Positions 8,411 to 17,185 of a stretch of DNA of 64,000 bases are shown piece by piece. Made by a program: the position numbers and the translations under genes. Below the pieces are notes generated by a model. The model worked only from the letters and a program-made list of their open reading frames with translations. It searched no databases and was not told the DNA's origin. Origin of the DNA: Tractidigestivibacter sp050946515 (GTDB lineage: Bacteria > Actinomycetota > Coriobacteriia > Coriobacteriales > Atopobiaceae). The stretch is taken from NCBI RefSeq assembly GCF_050946515.1, contig NZ_JBMNUX010000002.1, forward strand, positions 124,001 to 188,000, given 5' to 3'. Within the stretch, counting starts at the first letter, position 1. The number at the start of each line of letters is the position of its first letter.

Positions 8411-9391
8411 CTAGTTGTTCTTCTCCGGCATGCTGGGCTGGATGAAGGCCTTGTACTTGGCGACGCGGTTCTTGTAGTTGTCGCCCTTCTGGAGCTCCGC
8501 GAGCTCGCCCTCCATGCGCCCGATGTCCTCGCCGTGGATCTGCTTGCCCTCGGCGGTGTCGTGCGCACGGAACAGGCCGCGCTCGTCATGGGTCTCGGAG
8601 TCGACGTAGGTGACCTTAACCTTGCCGTCGACGACGCTCACGTGGCCCTCGAGGCCGCAAACCGAGCAGATCGCCTTGTCGGTGCCGGGAACCAGGTAGA
8701 AGTCGTTGGCGTGGCAATGCGGGCAGGTTCCGTCCTCGCCCTGGTAGGTTGCGTGCTCGGGGTCCTTCGCCGCGCGGGCGAGGTTGATGCCGATCTGGTG
8801 GGCGCGAGCGACGACCTTGTCATCGAGAAGGGCCTTCTTGGACCAAGGCACCCACTCGTTGTCGATGATCTTCCAGGTGGGTGTCATGGCCTGGATGGCG
8901 TGGTCGGACTGGGCGTGGGTGCCCCAGTCGGAGCCGCCGATGGCGATGTAGGAGATGGGCTTGCCCGGGCAGATGATGCGGGGGTCAGGAACCTTGCCCT
9001 TGCCGCCCTCGGCAATGACCTTCTCGGCGATCTTGGTGCCAAGCACGTTGTTGCCGGTGTCCATGCGCGGTCCGAAGCGGTCCATGATGGTATGGAACAG
9101 GCCCGACGCGCCAGTCTCGAAGATGGGGTCGGTCAGGATGATGCCGTCGGCCTCGGCCATCTTGAAGAACAGCCAGTCGAAGTCGTCCTTGTGGATGCAC
9201 ATGTTGCCGCGACCGCTCATGAGCATCTTCACGCAGGTGATGCAGCCGGTGCAGTGCTTGATGTCGAGGTCCTGGGCTCGGATGAACTCTATCTCGCAGC
9301 CCTCCTCCTGAGCACCCATCAGCGCTTCCTTGCAGATGCTGTCGTTGTTGCCGTTCTTAGTTCCGAACGAGACTCCCAAGACCTTCGTCAT
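8411..9391 (-). CDS. Iron-sulfur flavoprotein (NADPH-dependent FMN reductase fold) with C-terminal zinc ribbon, copy 1
   Basis: 326 residues from the ATG at 9391 (MTKVLGVSFGTKNGNNDSIC). The N-terminal flavodoxin-like fold carries the cluster motif HCTGCITCVKM...GNMCIHKDDF of Isf-type proteins (three closely spaced Cys, then a fourth). Near the C-terminus, CPHCHAND...ICSVCGLEG forms a CxxC/CxxC zinc ribbon. A paralogue with the same fold and tail lies at 29457-30419. Such proteins carry electrons between ferredoxin or NAD(P)H and flavoenzymes. It has its own terminator and sits between the PucR regulator and the fumarate-reductase-like gene. Confidence 0.82.
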   Translation of the reverse strand: MTKVLGVSFGTKNGNNDSICKEALMGAQEEGCEIEFIRAQDLDIKHCTGCITCVKMLMSGRGNMCIHKDDFDWLFFKMAEADGIILTDPIFETGASGLFHTIMDRFGPRMDTGNNVLGTKIAEKVIAEGGKGKVPDPRIICPGKPISYIAIGGSDWGTHAQSDHAIQAMTPTWKIIDNEWVPWSKKALLDDKVVARAHQIGINLARAAKDPEHATYQGEDGTCPHCHANDFYLVPGTDKAICSVCGLEGHVSVVDGKVKVTYVDSETHDERGLFRAHDTAEGKQIHGEDIGRMEGELAELQKGDNYKNRVAKYKAFIQPSMPEKNN

Positions 9392-9514
9392 CGGGCACCA
9401 ACCTCTCTCTGGCAGGCCATGCCGCCACGCCCCTGCGCAGCAGCCCTTCGATGGCAAAAGCCTATCGCCACGAACGCTGTGCAATTGCATAGAAGATTGG
9501 CGCGAGATGAGCTC

Positions 9515-11107
9515 TCAGTTTGTCTTCGCTGAACCTTCGTGGCCAAGCGCGTCGTCGCCAAGGGCCTCCAGGATGCGCGCCGTGAAGGCGAGCGCCAAGC
9601 GGTCGTCGCCGTCCTTGAGGTTGAGCTTGAAGAGGTCTCGGATCTTGTTCACGCGATAGAAGTAGGTGTTCCTGTGCACGCTCAGGGCATCGGCGGCCTC
9701 GGCGGGGCTTCCCGGGAAGCGCACTGACATCACGGCAGTCTCAAGATAGGAGCTGCCGTGGTCGCGGTCGTAGCGCGCCATCGCGACGACGCGCTTGTCA
9801 AGCAGCATGTCCGAGTGCCCAAGCCCCTTGAAGACCGAGGCCACAACCTGAAAGCGACGCTCCCAGAAGAAGACCACGCGCTCAGGCTCGCCCTGCGCGA
9901 GCTCGTCGGCCTCGTCCAGGACTATGCACTGCTTGAGGCGAGCGTGGACCTCCATCACGTCCGAGAAGGGCTCGCTCACGAAGCAGCGCATGTCGTTGTT
10001 CTCAAGGGCGCTCATGAAGGTGCGGTCGCGCACGATGCGCCGCTCGCAGGAGGCATACCCGTCAAAGCCCGCGTCGCATGCGCTGCCCAAGGACAGGAGC
10101 ACGACGACGGCCGAGCCGAAGATGGTCCAGACGCTTCCGGAAAGCGCCCCGCCCACGAGCTGGCCCACGCGAGAGTAGTAGTCTCGGCCCGCTCCGGACT
10201 GGCCGACCACGCGCAGGAGCACAAACGAGCTGTCATCGGGCACCTCTGCCAGGCGCAGGTGCGCCCGCACGGCATCCTCGTCCTCGAACTTGCCCGCGAG
10301 GATGTCGGACAGGATCGAGGAGCCCATGCCCACGCGCTCTCCGGCAACGCCCAAGCGGTCGATCATGAGGCCGGCAAGCGAGGTGGCGTAGTCAATGAGC
10401 TCCAGGTCAACGCCCGTGATCTTGCGCGTTACCTCAAATGCGTCGAAGCGCCCCATCTCAAGGCGATGGTGATAGATGATCGAGGTGACGCAGCGCATGT
10501 TGTCCGACGTGTTCATCGCGATGATGGAGTGCTTCGAGCTCCTGACCGAGCTCAGGATGCCGTCCGCCGCCAGATGGTCCTCGACAGACTGCGGGATGTA
10601 GCCGCTCTCGACCGTCGTTGCGACGTCACGATAGTCTTCGGGCAGCTCACCTGCCGTCGCCAGCACCTTGCGGTCGGTGTTGCTGATGAGGACGGGGTTC
10701 CCTATCACCTCGGCGGCGCGGCGCGCAAACTGCCTCAGGTCATAGGAGTCGAGATAACAGCGGAACAGCGTCTCGCGCCGGACTGCAAGCTCGCCGCTTC
10801 TTACCACGAGGTGCAAAAACGCCTCTTGGAAGTCGCTGGAGCTGATCTTGCCGCTGACGAAGACGACGTTTCTTGGAGGGCGGTGGTACTGCTCGTCCAC
10901 CTGGCCCTGCACGTAGACGAGCATGATTCCGCTACCGGTCTCCGGAGCGCCGTCGCGCAGAAAGTCGGCTATCGAGCCCAGGCAGACGACCCCTTTTGAC
11001 CCGATGTTCCACTCTGGCGAGACGATCAAGTCCCATTCGAGCAGGTCTTCGTCGCGAATGTAGAAGTCGTCTATGGGCAGCTCGTTCAAGACGGTGCGAA
11101 GCCTCAT
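9515..11107 (-). CDS. PucR-type transcriptional regulator 1
   Basis: 530 residues from the ATG at 11107, with AAGGGA 6 bases upstream. It has an N-terminal sensing region, a central GGDEF-like/CdaR middle region, and the C-terminal helix-turn-helix of the PucR/CdaR family (SVHRNTYFYRVNKIRDLFKL). These regulators usually control purine, sugar-acid or amino-acid catabolic genes in response to a substrate. It is divergent from the membrane protein/phosphotransacylase genes and upstream of the flavoprotein genes, so it probably controls block 1. A second, full-length paralogue is at 27184-28803. Confidence 0.82.
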   Translation of the reverse strand: MRLRTVLNELPIDDFYIRDEDLLEWDLIVSPEWNIGSKGVVCLGSIADFLRDGAPETGSGIMLVYVQGQVDEQYHRPPRNVVFVSGKISSSDFQEAFLHLVVRSGELAVRRETLFRCYLDSYDLRQFARRAAEVIGNPVLISNTDRKVLATAGELPEDYRDVATTVESGYIPQSVEDHLAADGILSSVRSSKHSIIAMNTSDNMRCVTSIIYHHRLEMGRFDAFEVTRKITGVDLELIDYATSLAGLMIDRLGVAGERVGMGSSILSDILAGKFEDEDAVRAHLRLAEVPDDSSFVLLRVVGQSGAGRDYYSRVGQLVGGALSGSVWTIFGSAVVVLLSLGSACDAGFDGYASCERRIVRDRTFMSALENNDMRCFVSEPFSDVMEVHARLKQCIVLDEADELAQGEPERVVFFWERRFQVVASVFKGLGHSDMLLDKRVVAMARYDRDHGSSYLETAVMSVRFPGSPAEAADALSVHRNTYFYRVNKIRDLFKLNLKDGDDRLALAFTARILEALGDDALGHEGSAKTN

Positions 11108-11252
11108 GTGTTCCCTTCTGTCCCGCTGTGCTTGTGCACAAACATAGTAACTTCTCCACGTGACGAATTTGGGGTTGGTTCCATGGGAGCCCGGCTTTCA
11201 GGGCCCTACCCTAGTCTGTGAACAACTGTGAGGGAAGAGACGGGGGCATCTC

Positions 11253-11684
11253 ATGTGCAAGTGGAACGTCAGGATCCTTGTGAACGATATCGTCCTGGCC
11301 CTGGTAATCAACACGAGCGCGACGCTGCTTTCTGGCGCGGCGCTTGAGTGGGCGACGTGGTACCCCTACACCTGCGTGGCTTTCGCCACAAACGTGCTCG
11401 CCCAGCTGCTGATTCCTACGGTGAGCATCTCGCAGTCGCTCACCCGTGGCCTCGAGGGCAGCGCGGCACGCCCGTACGTGTCGATATTCATTGAAAACTT
11501 TATCTTTGTGACCATCATCTCATTAACCGAGGCCTTCACTCAGGTGGGGGCCGCTCAGATGATTTCCGCTTGGCTTAAGACTTATGTCCAGCTGATGCTG
11601 ATTGGCTACGTCACGTCAATCATCCTCTTCAAGATCCCGTCGAAGAGCTGGCGGACCCGAGCAATCCAATCTGGCACACCTTAA
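11253..11684 (+). CDS. Small four-helix membrane protein
   Basis: 143 residues, almost wholly hydrophobic, with about four predicted membrane helices (for example DIVLALVINTSATLL and VSIFIENFIFVTIISLT). The repeated Asn-containing helix pattern (ALVINTS, FIENFIF) resembles the DUF2798 group of small membrane proteins; the family call is tentative. It is the first gene of the plus-strand run in block 1, divergent from pucR1, and its stop overlaps a possible upstream ATG of the phosphotransacylase. A similar protein stands at 17186 in block 2. The function is unknown; uptake or efflux of the pathway substrate is possible. Confidence 0.65.
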   Translation: MCKWNVRILVNDIVLALVINTSATLLSGAALEWATWYPYTCVAFATNVLAQLLIPTVSISQSLTRGLEGSAARPYVSIFIENFIFVTIISLTEAFTQVGAAQMISAWLKTYVQLMLIGYVTSIILFKIPSKSWRTRAIQSGTP

Positions 11685-11743
11685 TGAGCATCCCTTATCC
11701 CCACGACAACGGCATCCAATTCGTCGAGAAAGGCAGAAAGACA

Positions 11744-12739
11744 ATGGCGCTAATTGACGAGCTCATCGAGAAGGCACGCAAGACCCCGAAGGCGGTGGCC
11801 CTGCCAGAATGCGACAACGAAGACACCCTGCTGGCCGCGCGACGCGTGGCCGATGACGGCATCGGGACCCCCGTGCTGGTTAGCCCAGCAGACGTGATCG
11901 CCCAGACGGCAGAGCGCGCAGGGGTCTCGACCGAGGGGATGCGCATTGTTGACACCTCCGACGATGCCGCTCGCGAGGAGCTTGCTGAGCGCTACATGGG
12001 CGCAGGCAAGGAGCGCCTCTTCTCCGCGAAGGCGGCGCGCAGGAAGGCGAAGAACCCCCTGAACTACGCCATGATGCTCGAGGACTTGGGCGACGTGGAC
12101 TGCACGTTCTGCGGCCACACCAACACGACCGGCGACGTCCTGATGGCCGCCCAGATGATCATCGGCCTAGCAGACGGCGTCGACGTGCCCTCGATTCTCG
12201 CTCTCGTCCAGACCCCGGGCTTCTCGGGACCTGAGGGCGACGTGATCGCCCTTACCGACTGCGGCCTCAACCCCGAGCCCTCCCCAGAGGAGCTCGCGAG
12301 CATCGCCATTGCCGCCTGCGACAACGTCTCTTCCCTCATGGACTGGGAGCCGCGCTGCGCCTTCATCAGCTACTCGACCGACGGCTCGGGAGAGAGCTCG
12401 AGCGTCGATCGCATTCGGCAGGCGCTCGCAATCGCCCGCGACCGCAGGGCCGACCTCGCCTTTGACGGCGAGTTCCAGCTTGATGCGGCAATCGTCCCCG
12501 CCGTCGCCGCCAAGAAGGTTAAGCGCGAGAGCGCCGTTGCAGGGCGAGCGAACGTGCTGGTCTTCCCCGACCTCAACTGCGCGAACACCGTGGTGAAGAC
12601 CATTCAGCTCTTTGCCCATGGCAAGGGCTATGGCCACAACCTGTCCGGCTTCAAGCGCCCCGTGGCCGACAGCTCGCGCGGCTCGTCGGTCGAGGAGATG
12701 GTCGGCGACATCGCCATGCTGGTTCTCTCCGCTCGCTAA
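11744..12739 (+). CDS. Phosphate acetyl/butyryltransferase-family protein, copy 1
   Basis: 331 residues from the ATG at 11744 (MALIDELIEKARKTPKAVAL). An ATG at 11684, overlapping the previous stop, would add 20 residues but has no ribosome site. The enzyme family exchanges CoA on an acyl-CoA for phosphate, giving an acyl-phosphate. Family motifs are TGDVLMAAQMIIGLADG, AFISYSTDGSG, LAFDGEFQLDAAI and RANVLVFPDLNCAN. It is followed after a strong hairpin by an acyl kinase, so the two would turn an acyl-CoA (or acyl-ACP) into carboxylate plus ATP. Acyl-chain preference cannot be read. The paralogue at 22918 belongs to block 2. Confidence 0.85.
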   Translation: MALIDELIEKARKTPKAVALPECDNEDTLLAARRVADDGIGTPVLVSPADVIAQTAERAGVSTEGMRIVDTSDDAAREELAERYMGAGKERLFSAKAARRKAKNPLNYAMMLEDLGDVDCTFCGHTNTTGDVLMAAQMIIGLADGVDVPSILALVQTPGFSGPEGDVIALTDCGLNPEPSPEELASIAIAACDNVSSLMDWEPRCAFISYSTDGSGESSSVDRIRQALAIARDRRADLAFDGEFQLDAAIVPAVAAKKVKRESAVAGRANVLVFPDLNCANTVVKTIQLFAHGKGYGHNLSGFKRPVADSSRGSSVEEMVGDIAMLVLSAR

Positions 12740-12748
12740 ACTTGCCCA

Positions 12749-12774
12749 ACGCGCCCCCGCGGGGGCGCGTTTTC
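12749..12774 (+). terminator. Hairpin between phosphotransacylase and acyl kinase genes
   Basis: ACGCGCCCCC and GGGGGCGCGT form a 10-base stem directly followed by TTTTCC. It starts 10 bases past the phosphotransacylase stop. It may end that transcript or protect its 3' end, so the kinase may depend on read-through or on a promoter in 12775-12885. Confidence 0.8.
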
Positions 12775-12901
12775 CGACGCGAGGATTCGCTTCTCGCTAG
12801 TTGCTTTGCTGATTTGCGCTGGTTGCTTCGACGATGGCGCTCATTCGCTTCCTTAATTTGTCCTAATTGCTTGCTTGATATCAGTTGTAGAAGGAGAAGT
12901 A

Positions 12902-14026
12902 ATGTCCTATCGCATTTTGACCCTCTCGCCCGGCTCAACTTCCACCAAGGTGGCGGTCTTCGAGGGCGACAAGGCGCTCATGAGGGAGAACGTCCGCCAC
13001 GATCCCGCAGTCCTCGCGGGCTTTGACCGCGCAGCCGACCAGCTGGAGTTTCGCACCAAGACCGTGCTCGACACGCTCGATGCCGCTGGCATCGAGCTCC
13101 AGAGCATCGATGCCTTCTCCGGCTACTGCGGCGGCATGGGCCCGACCGTCGGCGGCATCTTCAAAATCGACGAGAAGGTCTGCGACCACGTGCTGAACTG
13201 CGGCATGAACCACCCGGCGATTCTCGGCGCCCCGATCCTCTTTGACCTCGCCGCCCGCTTCGGCAAGCCCGCCTATGCCGTGAACCAGCCCGACACCGAC
13301 GAGCTGGACGATGTCGCCCGCATTACGGGATATCCCGGCATCTACCGCAAGAGCCACGTGCACTGCCTGAACCAGAAGGAGTGCGCAATCCGCTGCGCGG
13401 AGGCGCTCGGCAAGCGCTACGACGAGGTCAACGTGATCGTGGCCCACGTGGGCGGCGGCCTTTCCGTGGCCGCGCACAAGCATGGCCGCATGGTAGACAC
13501 CAACGACGTGCTCGAGGGATCCGGCCCCTTTGCGCCGAACCGCTCCGGCGACGTGCCGGCAAAGCCCGTGGCCGCCCTCGCCTTCTCGGGCAAGCACGAC
13601 AAGAAGGAGGTCATGGGCGTCATCGGCAAGACCGGCGGGCTCAAGGGCCTTCTTGGCACCGACGACGCGCAGGAGATCGATGCGCGCATCGACGCCGGCG
13701 ACGAGTGGGCGAAGGTCGTCTTCGAGGCGATGGCCTACCAGACCGCAAAGCAGATTGGAGCCTTCGCGGCAGCGCTTGCGGGCAAGGTCGATGGCATCGT
13801 GCTTACCGGCGGCGTGTCCCATGACCAGCGCTTCGTCGACTACGTGACCGAGCGCGTCAGCTGGATAGCCCCTGTCAAGGTCTATGCGGGCGACTTTGAG
13901 ATGGAGGGCGCAGCCGCTGGTGCCGTCCGCGCTCTCGACGGCACCGAGGAGGTCATGACCTATACGGGCGAGCCCTCGTGGGACGGCTTCCATATGGAAG
14001 GCGCCTTTGCCGACGTGGAGGCTTAA
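12902..14026 (+). CDS. Butyrate kinase-family acyl kinase, copy 1
   Basis: 374 residues from the ATG at 12902, preceded by AAGGAG. It is an ASKHA-fold kinase of the acetate/butyrate kinase family: N-terminal phosphate loop LTLSPGSTSTKVAVFEG, central NQPDTDELDDVARITG, IVAHVGGGLSVAAHKHGRM and C-terminal VLTGGVSHDQRFVDYV. It makes ATP from an acyl-phosphate and ADP. It pairs with the phosphotransacylase 162 bases upstream. The MFS gene starts 5 bases after its stop, so kinase and carrier are cotranscribed. The paralogue at 21801 has a different partner order. Confidence 0.88.
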   Translation: MSYRILTLSPGSTSTKVAVFEGDKALMRENVRHDPAVLAGFDRAADQLEFRTKTVLDTLDAAGIELQSIDAFSGYCGGMGPTVGGIFKIDEKVCDHVLNCGMNHPAILGAPILFDLAARFGKPAYAVNQPDTDELDDVARITGYPGIYRKSHVHCLNQKECAIRCAEALGKRYDEVNVIVAHVGGGLSVAAHKHGRMVDTNDVLEGSGPFAPNRSGDVPAKPVAALAFSGKHDKKEVMGVIGKTGGLKGLLGTDDAQEIDARIDAGDEWAKVVFEAMAYQTAKQIGAFAAALAGKVDGIVLTGGVSHDQRFVDYVTERVSWIAPVKVYAGDFEMEGAAAGAVRALDGTEEVMTYTGEPSWDGFHMEGAFADVEA

Positions 14027-14031
14027 AGCGC

Positions 14032-15354
14032 ATGGCAGAAGAGACTAACAAGTGTGCCGCAGCCACCGAGAAGGGAGCTCAGAAGAAGGGCGGCTTTCAC
14101 TACGCCCATCTGATCGTGCTCTCATGCATCGTGATAACCTGCCTTCCCTGCGCGCTCGTGCTCAGCTGCGCCGGCATCTTCTTCACGCCGGTCTCTGACT
14201 TCTTCGGAGTGCCCAAGGCGTCGTTCACGCTGTACTTCTCGATCCTGAACCTCGCCATGATGGCGACGCTGCCCATAGGCGGCAAGCTCATGGCGACAAA
14301 GGACGCGCGCCTGGTGCTCTCCGTTTCTACGATTCTGTGCGGGCTGGGCATGTTCGGCATGGCGTCCTGCCAAGAGATCTGGCAGTTCTACCTGGTGGGC
14401 ATCGTGCTGGGCGTCGGCGTGGCGCCGCTGATCTACCTGGCGGTGCCCACGCTCATCAACGCATGGTGCGTCAAGCGCGTAGGCTTCTACGTGGGGCTTT
14501 GCATGGCGTTCACCGGCATCGGAGGCGTCATCTTCAACACCGTCGGGACCTCGATAATCCAGTCTGGCGCCGAGGGATGGCGGCAGGCGTACTTCATCTT
14601 CGGCATCATCATCCTTGTGGGGACGCTTCCGTTCACGCTTTTCGTGGTGAGGAGCAAGCCCTCCGACAAGGGGCTCCTTCCCTATGGAGCCGACGAGAAA
14701 GACGCCGAGAAGGACGAGGCCGCGTCTGCTGGCGCTTCTGGCGCTGCCCAGCAGGGAGTCATGGCCGCCGATGCCATGCACATGCCGGCGTTTTGGGCAA
14801 TCGTGGCCTTCTGCGGCGTCATCACCCTGAACCAAACCGTCTACCAGTTCCTTTCGAGCTACGCGCTCTCGTTCTCCGAGACCCTTCCCGAGATTGCCGC
14901 CGCCTCTGGCGTTATTGCCTCTTCCGCCATGCTTGGACAAGCGATTGGCAAGGTGTTCCTGGGCTCGGTGAGCGATCGCTCGGTACGGCTTGGAGCCATC
15001 TGCGGAATTGTGGCAGGAGTCGCCGGCGTGCTTCTCATGTGGGCCTTCCCCGCGATTCTCGTGCTGCTGCTGGCGGGCGCGTTCCTCTTCGGCGTGGTGT
15101 ACGCAATGACCACCGTCGAGACTCCGCTTCTTGTGCGCAGCGTCTTTGGGTCGCGCGACTATTCAAACATCTATTCGCGCGTATCGATGGTGGGCTCGCT
15201 CATGAGCGCCGTCGCGGCGGTCTTCTGGAGCCTCGTGATCGATTCCGCTGGAGGCTATGGGCTGATGTTCGCGCTCTCGATCGTCTGCATGGTCGTTTGC
15301 CTTGCGCTCGCGCTCTTTGCGCTTGCGCACAAGCCAGAGGCCCAAAAGGAGTAG
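14032..15354 (+). CDS. MFS transporter, oxalate/formate-antiporter-like (OFA) family
   Basis: 440 residues from the ATG at 14032, with about twelve membrane helices and a charged central loop (DEKDAEKDEAASAGASGAAQ). The arrangement resembles OFA-type carriers of organic acids: the first helix is followed by FFTPVSDFFGVPKASFTLYF, and a GKVFLGSVSDRSVRLG loop stands in the second half. It follows the acyl kinase by 5 bases. The likely job is uptake of the substrate acid or exchange with the carboxylate product. It ends at a double terminator. Confidence 0.8.
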   Translation: MAEETNKCAAATEKGAQKKGGFHYAHLIVLSCIVITCLPCALVLSCAGIFFTPVSDFFGVPKASFTLYFSILNLAMMATLPIGGKLMATKDARLVLSVSTILCGLGMFGMASCQEIWQFYLVGIVLGVGVAPLIYLAVPTLINAWCVKRVGFYVGLCMAFTGIGGVIFNTVGTSIIQSGAEGWRQAYFIFGIIILVGTLPFTLFVVRSKPSDKGLLPYGADEKDAEKDEAASAGASGAAQQGVMAADAMHMPAFWAIVAFCGVITLNQTVYQFLSSYALSFSETLPEIAAASGVIASSAMLGQAIGKVFLGSVSDRSVRLGAICGIVAGVAGVLLMWAFPAILVLLLAGAFLFGVVYAMTTVETPLLVRSVFGSRDYSNIYSRVSMVGSLMSAVAAVFWSLVIDSAGGYGLMFALSIVCMVVCLALALFALAHKPEAQKE

Positions 15355-15385
15355 CCGCCAGACGCTGGCAAGGAGCTTTCGCTTG

Positions 15386-15413
15386 GAGCGCCCCCGAACG
15401 ACGGGGGGCGCTC
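15386..15413 (+). terminator. First terminator hairpin after the MFS gene
   Basis: Stem GAGCGCCCCC/GGGGGCGCTC with an 8-base loop, then GCGTCTTG. It lies 31 bases past the stop codon. Confidence 0.65.
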
Positions 15414-15426
15414 GCGTCTTGCAGCA

Positions 15427-15460
15427 AAGGTCCCCGCGCGGATGACCAAGCGGGGACCTT
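15427..15460. terminator. Second, probably bidirectional terminator between convergent genes
   Basis: Perfect 11-base stem AAGGTCCCCGC/GCGGGGACCTT followed by CTTGCTTG. It lies between the plus-strand MFS gene and the minus-strand hydrolase gene and can serve both. Confidence 0.7.
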
Positions 15461-15489
15461 CTTGCTTGCAGGCCTTATCGAATCAGCTG

Positions 15490-16362
15490 CTAATTGCCGT
15501 TCTCAGCACTTGGTTTGCGATGGCGGCGATGCTTGCGCTCGCGCGGAACGTAGGGTCCGATGACCGCGCGAAAGTCCGCGGAATCCGCATCCATTGAGGG
15601 GCTGTCCGGCCAAATGTAGAGCGAGCCCCGAAGTCCCTCGATATAGGTGTAGGCCCACGAGAGTCCGCGAGCGCCCGAGAGCGCATAGTCGGCGCTCGAA
15701 AGGAATCCGTCGAGGTCAGCCTTGGTATATTCGTGCGAATAATGGCCGATCCTGAAGGTGTCGAAGGGCATGTCCTTCATCTTCTCGAGCGTCTGGCGCC
15801 ACGTGGCAATCGGCAGGCTCTCGGGAAAGAAGAGGCACATGCAAGGGGTGACGGCGTCGCCCGAGATCAGCAGCCGGCGCTCGCGCAGCAGATAGCCAAT
15901 CGAATGGTCGGTATGGCCAGGCAAGAAGTAGCCCTCGATGGTGATGCCCCCAAGGTCGAGCACGTCGCCTTCCTCGAAGTACGAGAGGTCGGGACGATGT
16001 CCTTCTTTCATTGCGGAGAACTCTCCAGCAGGGACGCGTCCCTGCTCCACGAGTATGTCAATCGCGTGGGCGTTGTCCTCCTCGTTCTGTTGAACTTCTA
16101 CGTCTTCTTCGCGCGGAATGCGAACGTCGTCGAAGAGGTAGGAGCCTGCGATGTGGTCGTGGTGGCGATGCGTGAGTAGCACGGTCACCGGAAGAGAGCC
16201 AGCGAGCTCTGAGACGATCGGTCGGATGTCCCCGATGCCTACGCACGAGTCAATCAACGCAGCGCGATTGGCGCCTTTCACAAAATAGCAACGGCAACCG
16301 ATGACGTCGGCAATCTCCCATAGCCCATCGCCAAGATCCGTTACCTGAAAAAGCCCATCCAT
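15490..16362 (-). CDS. Metallo-beta-lactamase-fold hydrolase
   Basis: 290 residues from the ATG at 16362, with GAGAGG upstream. It has the full metal-binding set: THRHHDHIAG (HxHxDH), PGHTDHSIGY, SGDAVTPC and a final HYSHEY. Members include glyoxalase II-type thioesterases and other hydrolases. The C-terminus is basic (RERKHRRHRKP). Its place at the edge of block 1, beside R2, is consistent with hydrolysis of a pathway thioester or lactone, but nothing in the sequence fixes the substrate. Confidence 0.75.
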   Translation of the reverse strand: MDGLFQVTDLGDGLWEIADVIGCRCYFVKGANRAALIDSCVGIGDIRPIVSELAGSLPVTVLLTHRHHDHIAGSYLFDDVRIPREEDVEVQQNEEDNAHAIDILVEQGRVPAGEFSAMKEGHRPDLSYFEEGDVLDLGGITIEGYFLPGHTDHSIGYLLRERRLLISGDAVTPCMCLFFPESLPIATWRQTLEKMKDMPFDTFRIGHYSHEYTKADLDGFLSSADYALSGARGLSWAYTYIEGLRGSLYIWPDSPSMDADSADFRAVIGPYVPRERKHRRHRKPSAENGN

Positions 16363-16481
16363 CAGGCGTTCCTCTCTTTCTTAAAAGCCAATCTCCTCCG
16401 CAACAGGTATACCCCGTCGCCAGAAGCCAATCCGCGCTGCCGGCGCGCTTCGCTCGCGCGACTGGGAGCGGCACATTGGCT

Positions 16482-16621
16482 GCCAGGTTGCGCGACTTCT
16501 GATGCCCGAGCCTGCCAGGTTGCGCGACTTCTGATGCCCGCTTTGCCAAGTTGCGCGACTTCTGATGCCAGACCTGCCAGGTTCCGCGACTTCTGATGCC
16601 GCAAAAGTCGCGCAAGTTGGC
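16482..16621. repeat. Type A tandem repeat array, R2 left (4 direct copies plus an inverted cap)
   Basis: Four units with GCCAGGTTGCGCGAC, GCCAAGTTGCGCGAC or GCCAGGTTCCGCGAC cores at about 31-32-base intervals, each followed by TTCTGATGCC. The final unit is followed by GCAAAAGTCGCGCAAGTTGG, the inverted cap. It is the counterpart of 2342-2604 in the same orientation. Confidence 0.85.
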
Positions 16622-16629
16622 AGGGCCTC

Positions 16630-17005
16630 GTTGTGTGGGGGTGCCGAAAAAATGACACCTCCCATCGTGCGGGGCGCCCCTCTCGCCCAGCACGCCTAGC
16701 TGCGGCTTCTCCGGGCTTCGAGCCCCATCGTGCGGCTCGCCGCGGAAGGCCCGGGGGACTGCTCCCATTGTGTGGGGCTCGCGCAGCGCCCAAGCCCGAC
16801 CGACCCGCACGATGGTCCCCCTTACCTGCGCGTTCTCGCCACAGCCCCACACGACAGGGAGGAACCAGCTGAAGCTTGTCCCACACAACGGCGAGGCACC
16901 TCGGCGCAGCCCGCGAACTCCCGCACGACGTGCTCCTCGACCTGCGGGAACGCGGCAAATCCCCACACGACGGGCAGGGTCATTTCTGCGCCGGTCCCAC
17001 ACATT
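16630..17005 (+). repeat. Type B phased-box element in R2
   Basis: Inverted boxes start at 16630, 16664, 16727 and 16767; direct boxes start at 16804, 16846, 16880, 16920, 16962 and 16996. The steps are 34, 63, 40, 37, 42, 34, 40, 42 and 34, matching R1 within one base at every position. The central segment (GGGGCTCGCGCAGCGCCCAA) and the left arm are also similar in sequence to R1, so R1 and R2 share a recent ancestor. Confidence 0.85.
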
Positions 17006-17024
17006 GGGGCTGGGCACCACCTCT

Positions 17025-17102
17025 GCCAGGTTGCGCGGCCTTTGATGCCCACCTCTGCCAGATTGCGCGGCCTTTGATGCCGCAAAAGTCGCGCAACCTG
17101 GC
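17025..17102. repeat. Type A repeat array, R2 right (2 direct copies plus an inverted cap)
   Basis: Two units with a GGCCTTTGATGC variant (GCCAGGTTGCGCGGCC, GCCAGATTGCGCGGCC), then GCAAAAGTCGCGCAACCTGG in inverted orientation. It completes an A-B-A structure matching R1. The stretch 16363-16481 between the hydrolase start and R2 holds no recognisable feature. Confidence 0.82.
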
Positions 17103-17185
17103 AGCGCAGAGAGGCAGGAGCGCCCACGACGATAGGAAACGTCGCGGGCGCAGGTCACAGCTAGTAGATCAGACGAGAAAAGAGG

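Noticed and set aside
3419..16362. Composite transposon
   Set aside because: R1 and R2 are direct repeats, but there is no transposase, integrase, terminal inverted repeat or target duplication that I can see.
17110..17185. Terminator after the block 2 small membrane protein gene
   Set aside because: An imperfect GCGCCCACGACG/CGTCGCGGGCGC pairing exists but has a mismatch and no T tract, so it was left uncalled.
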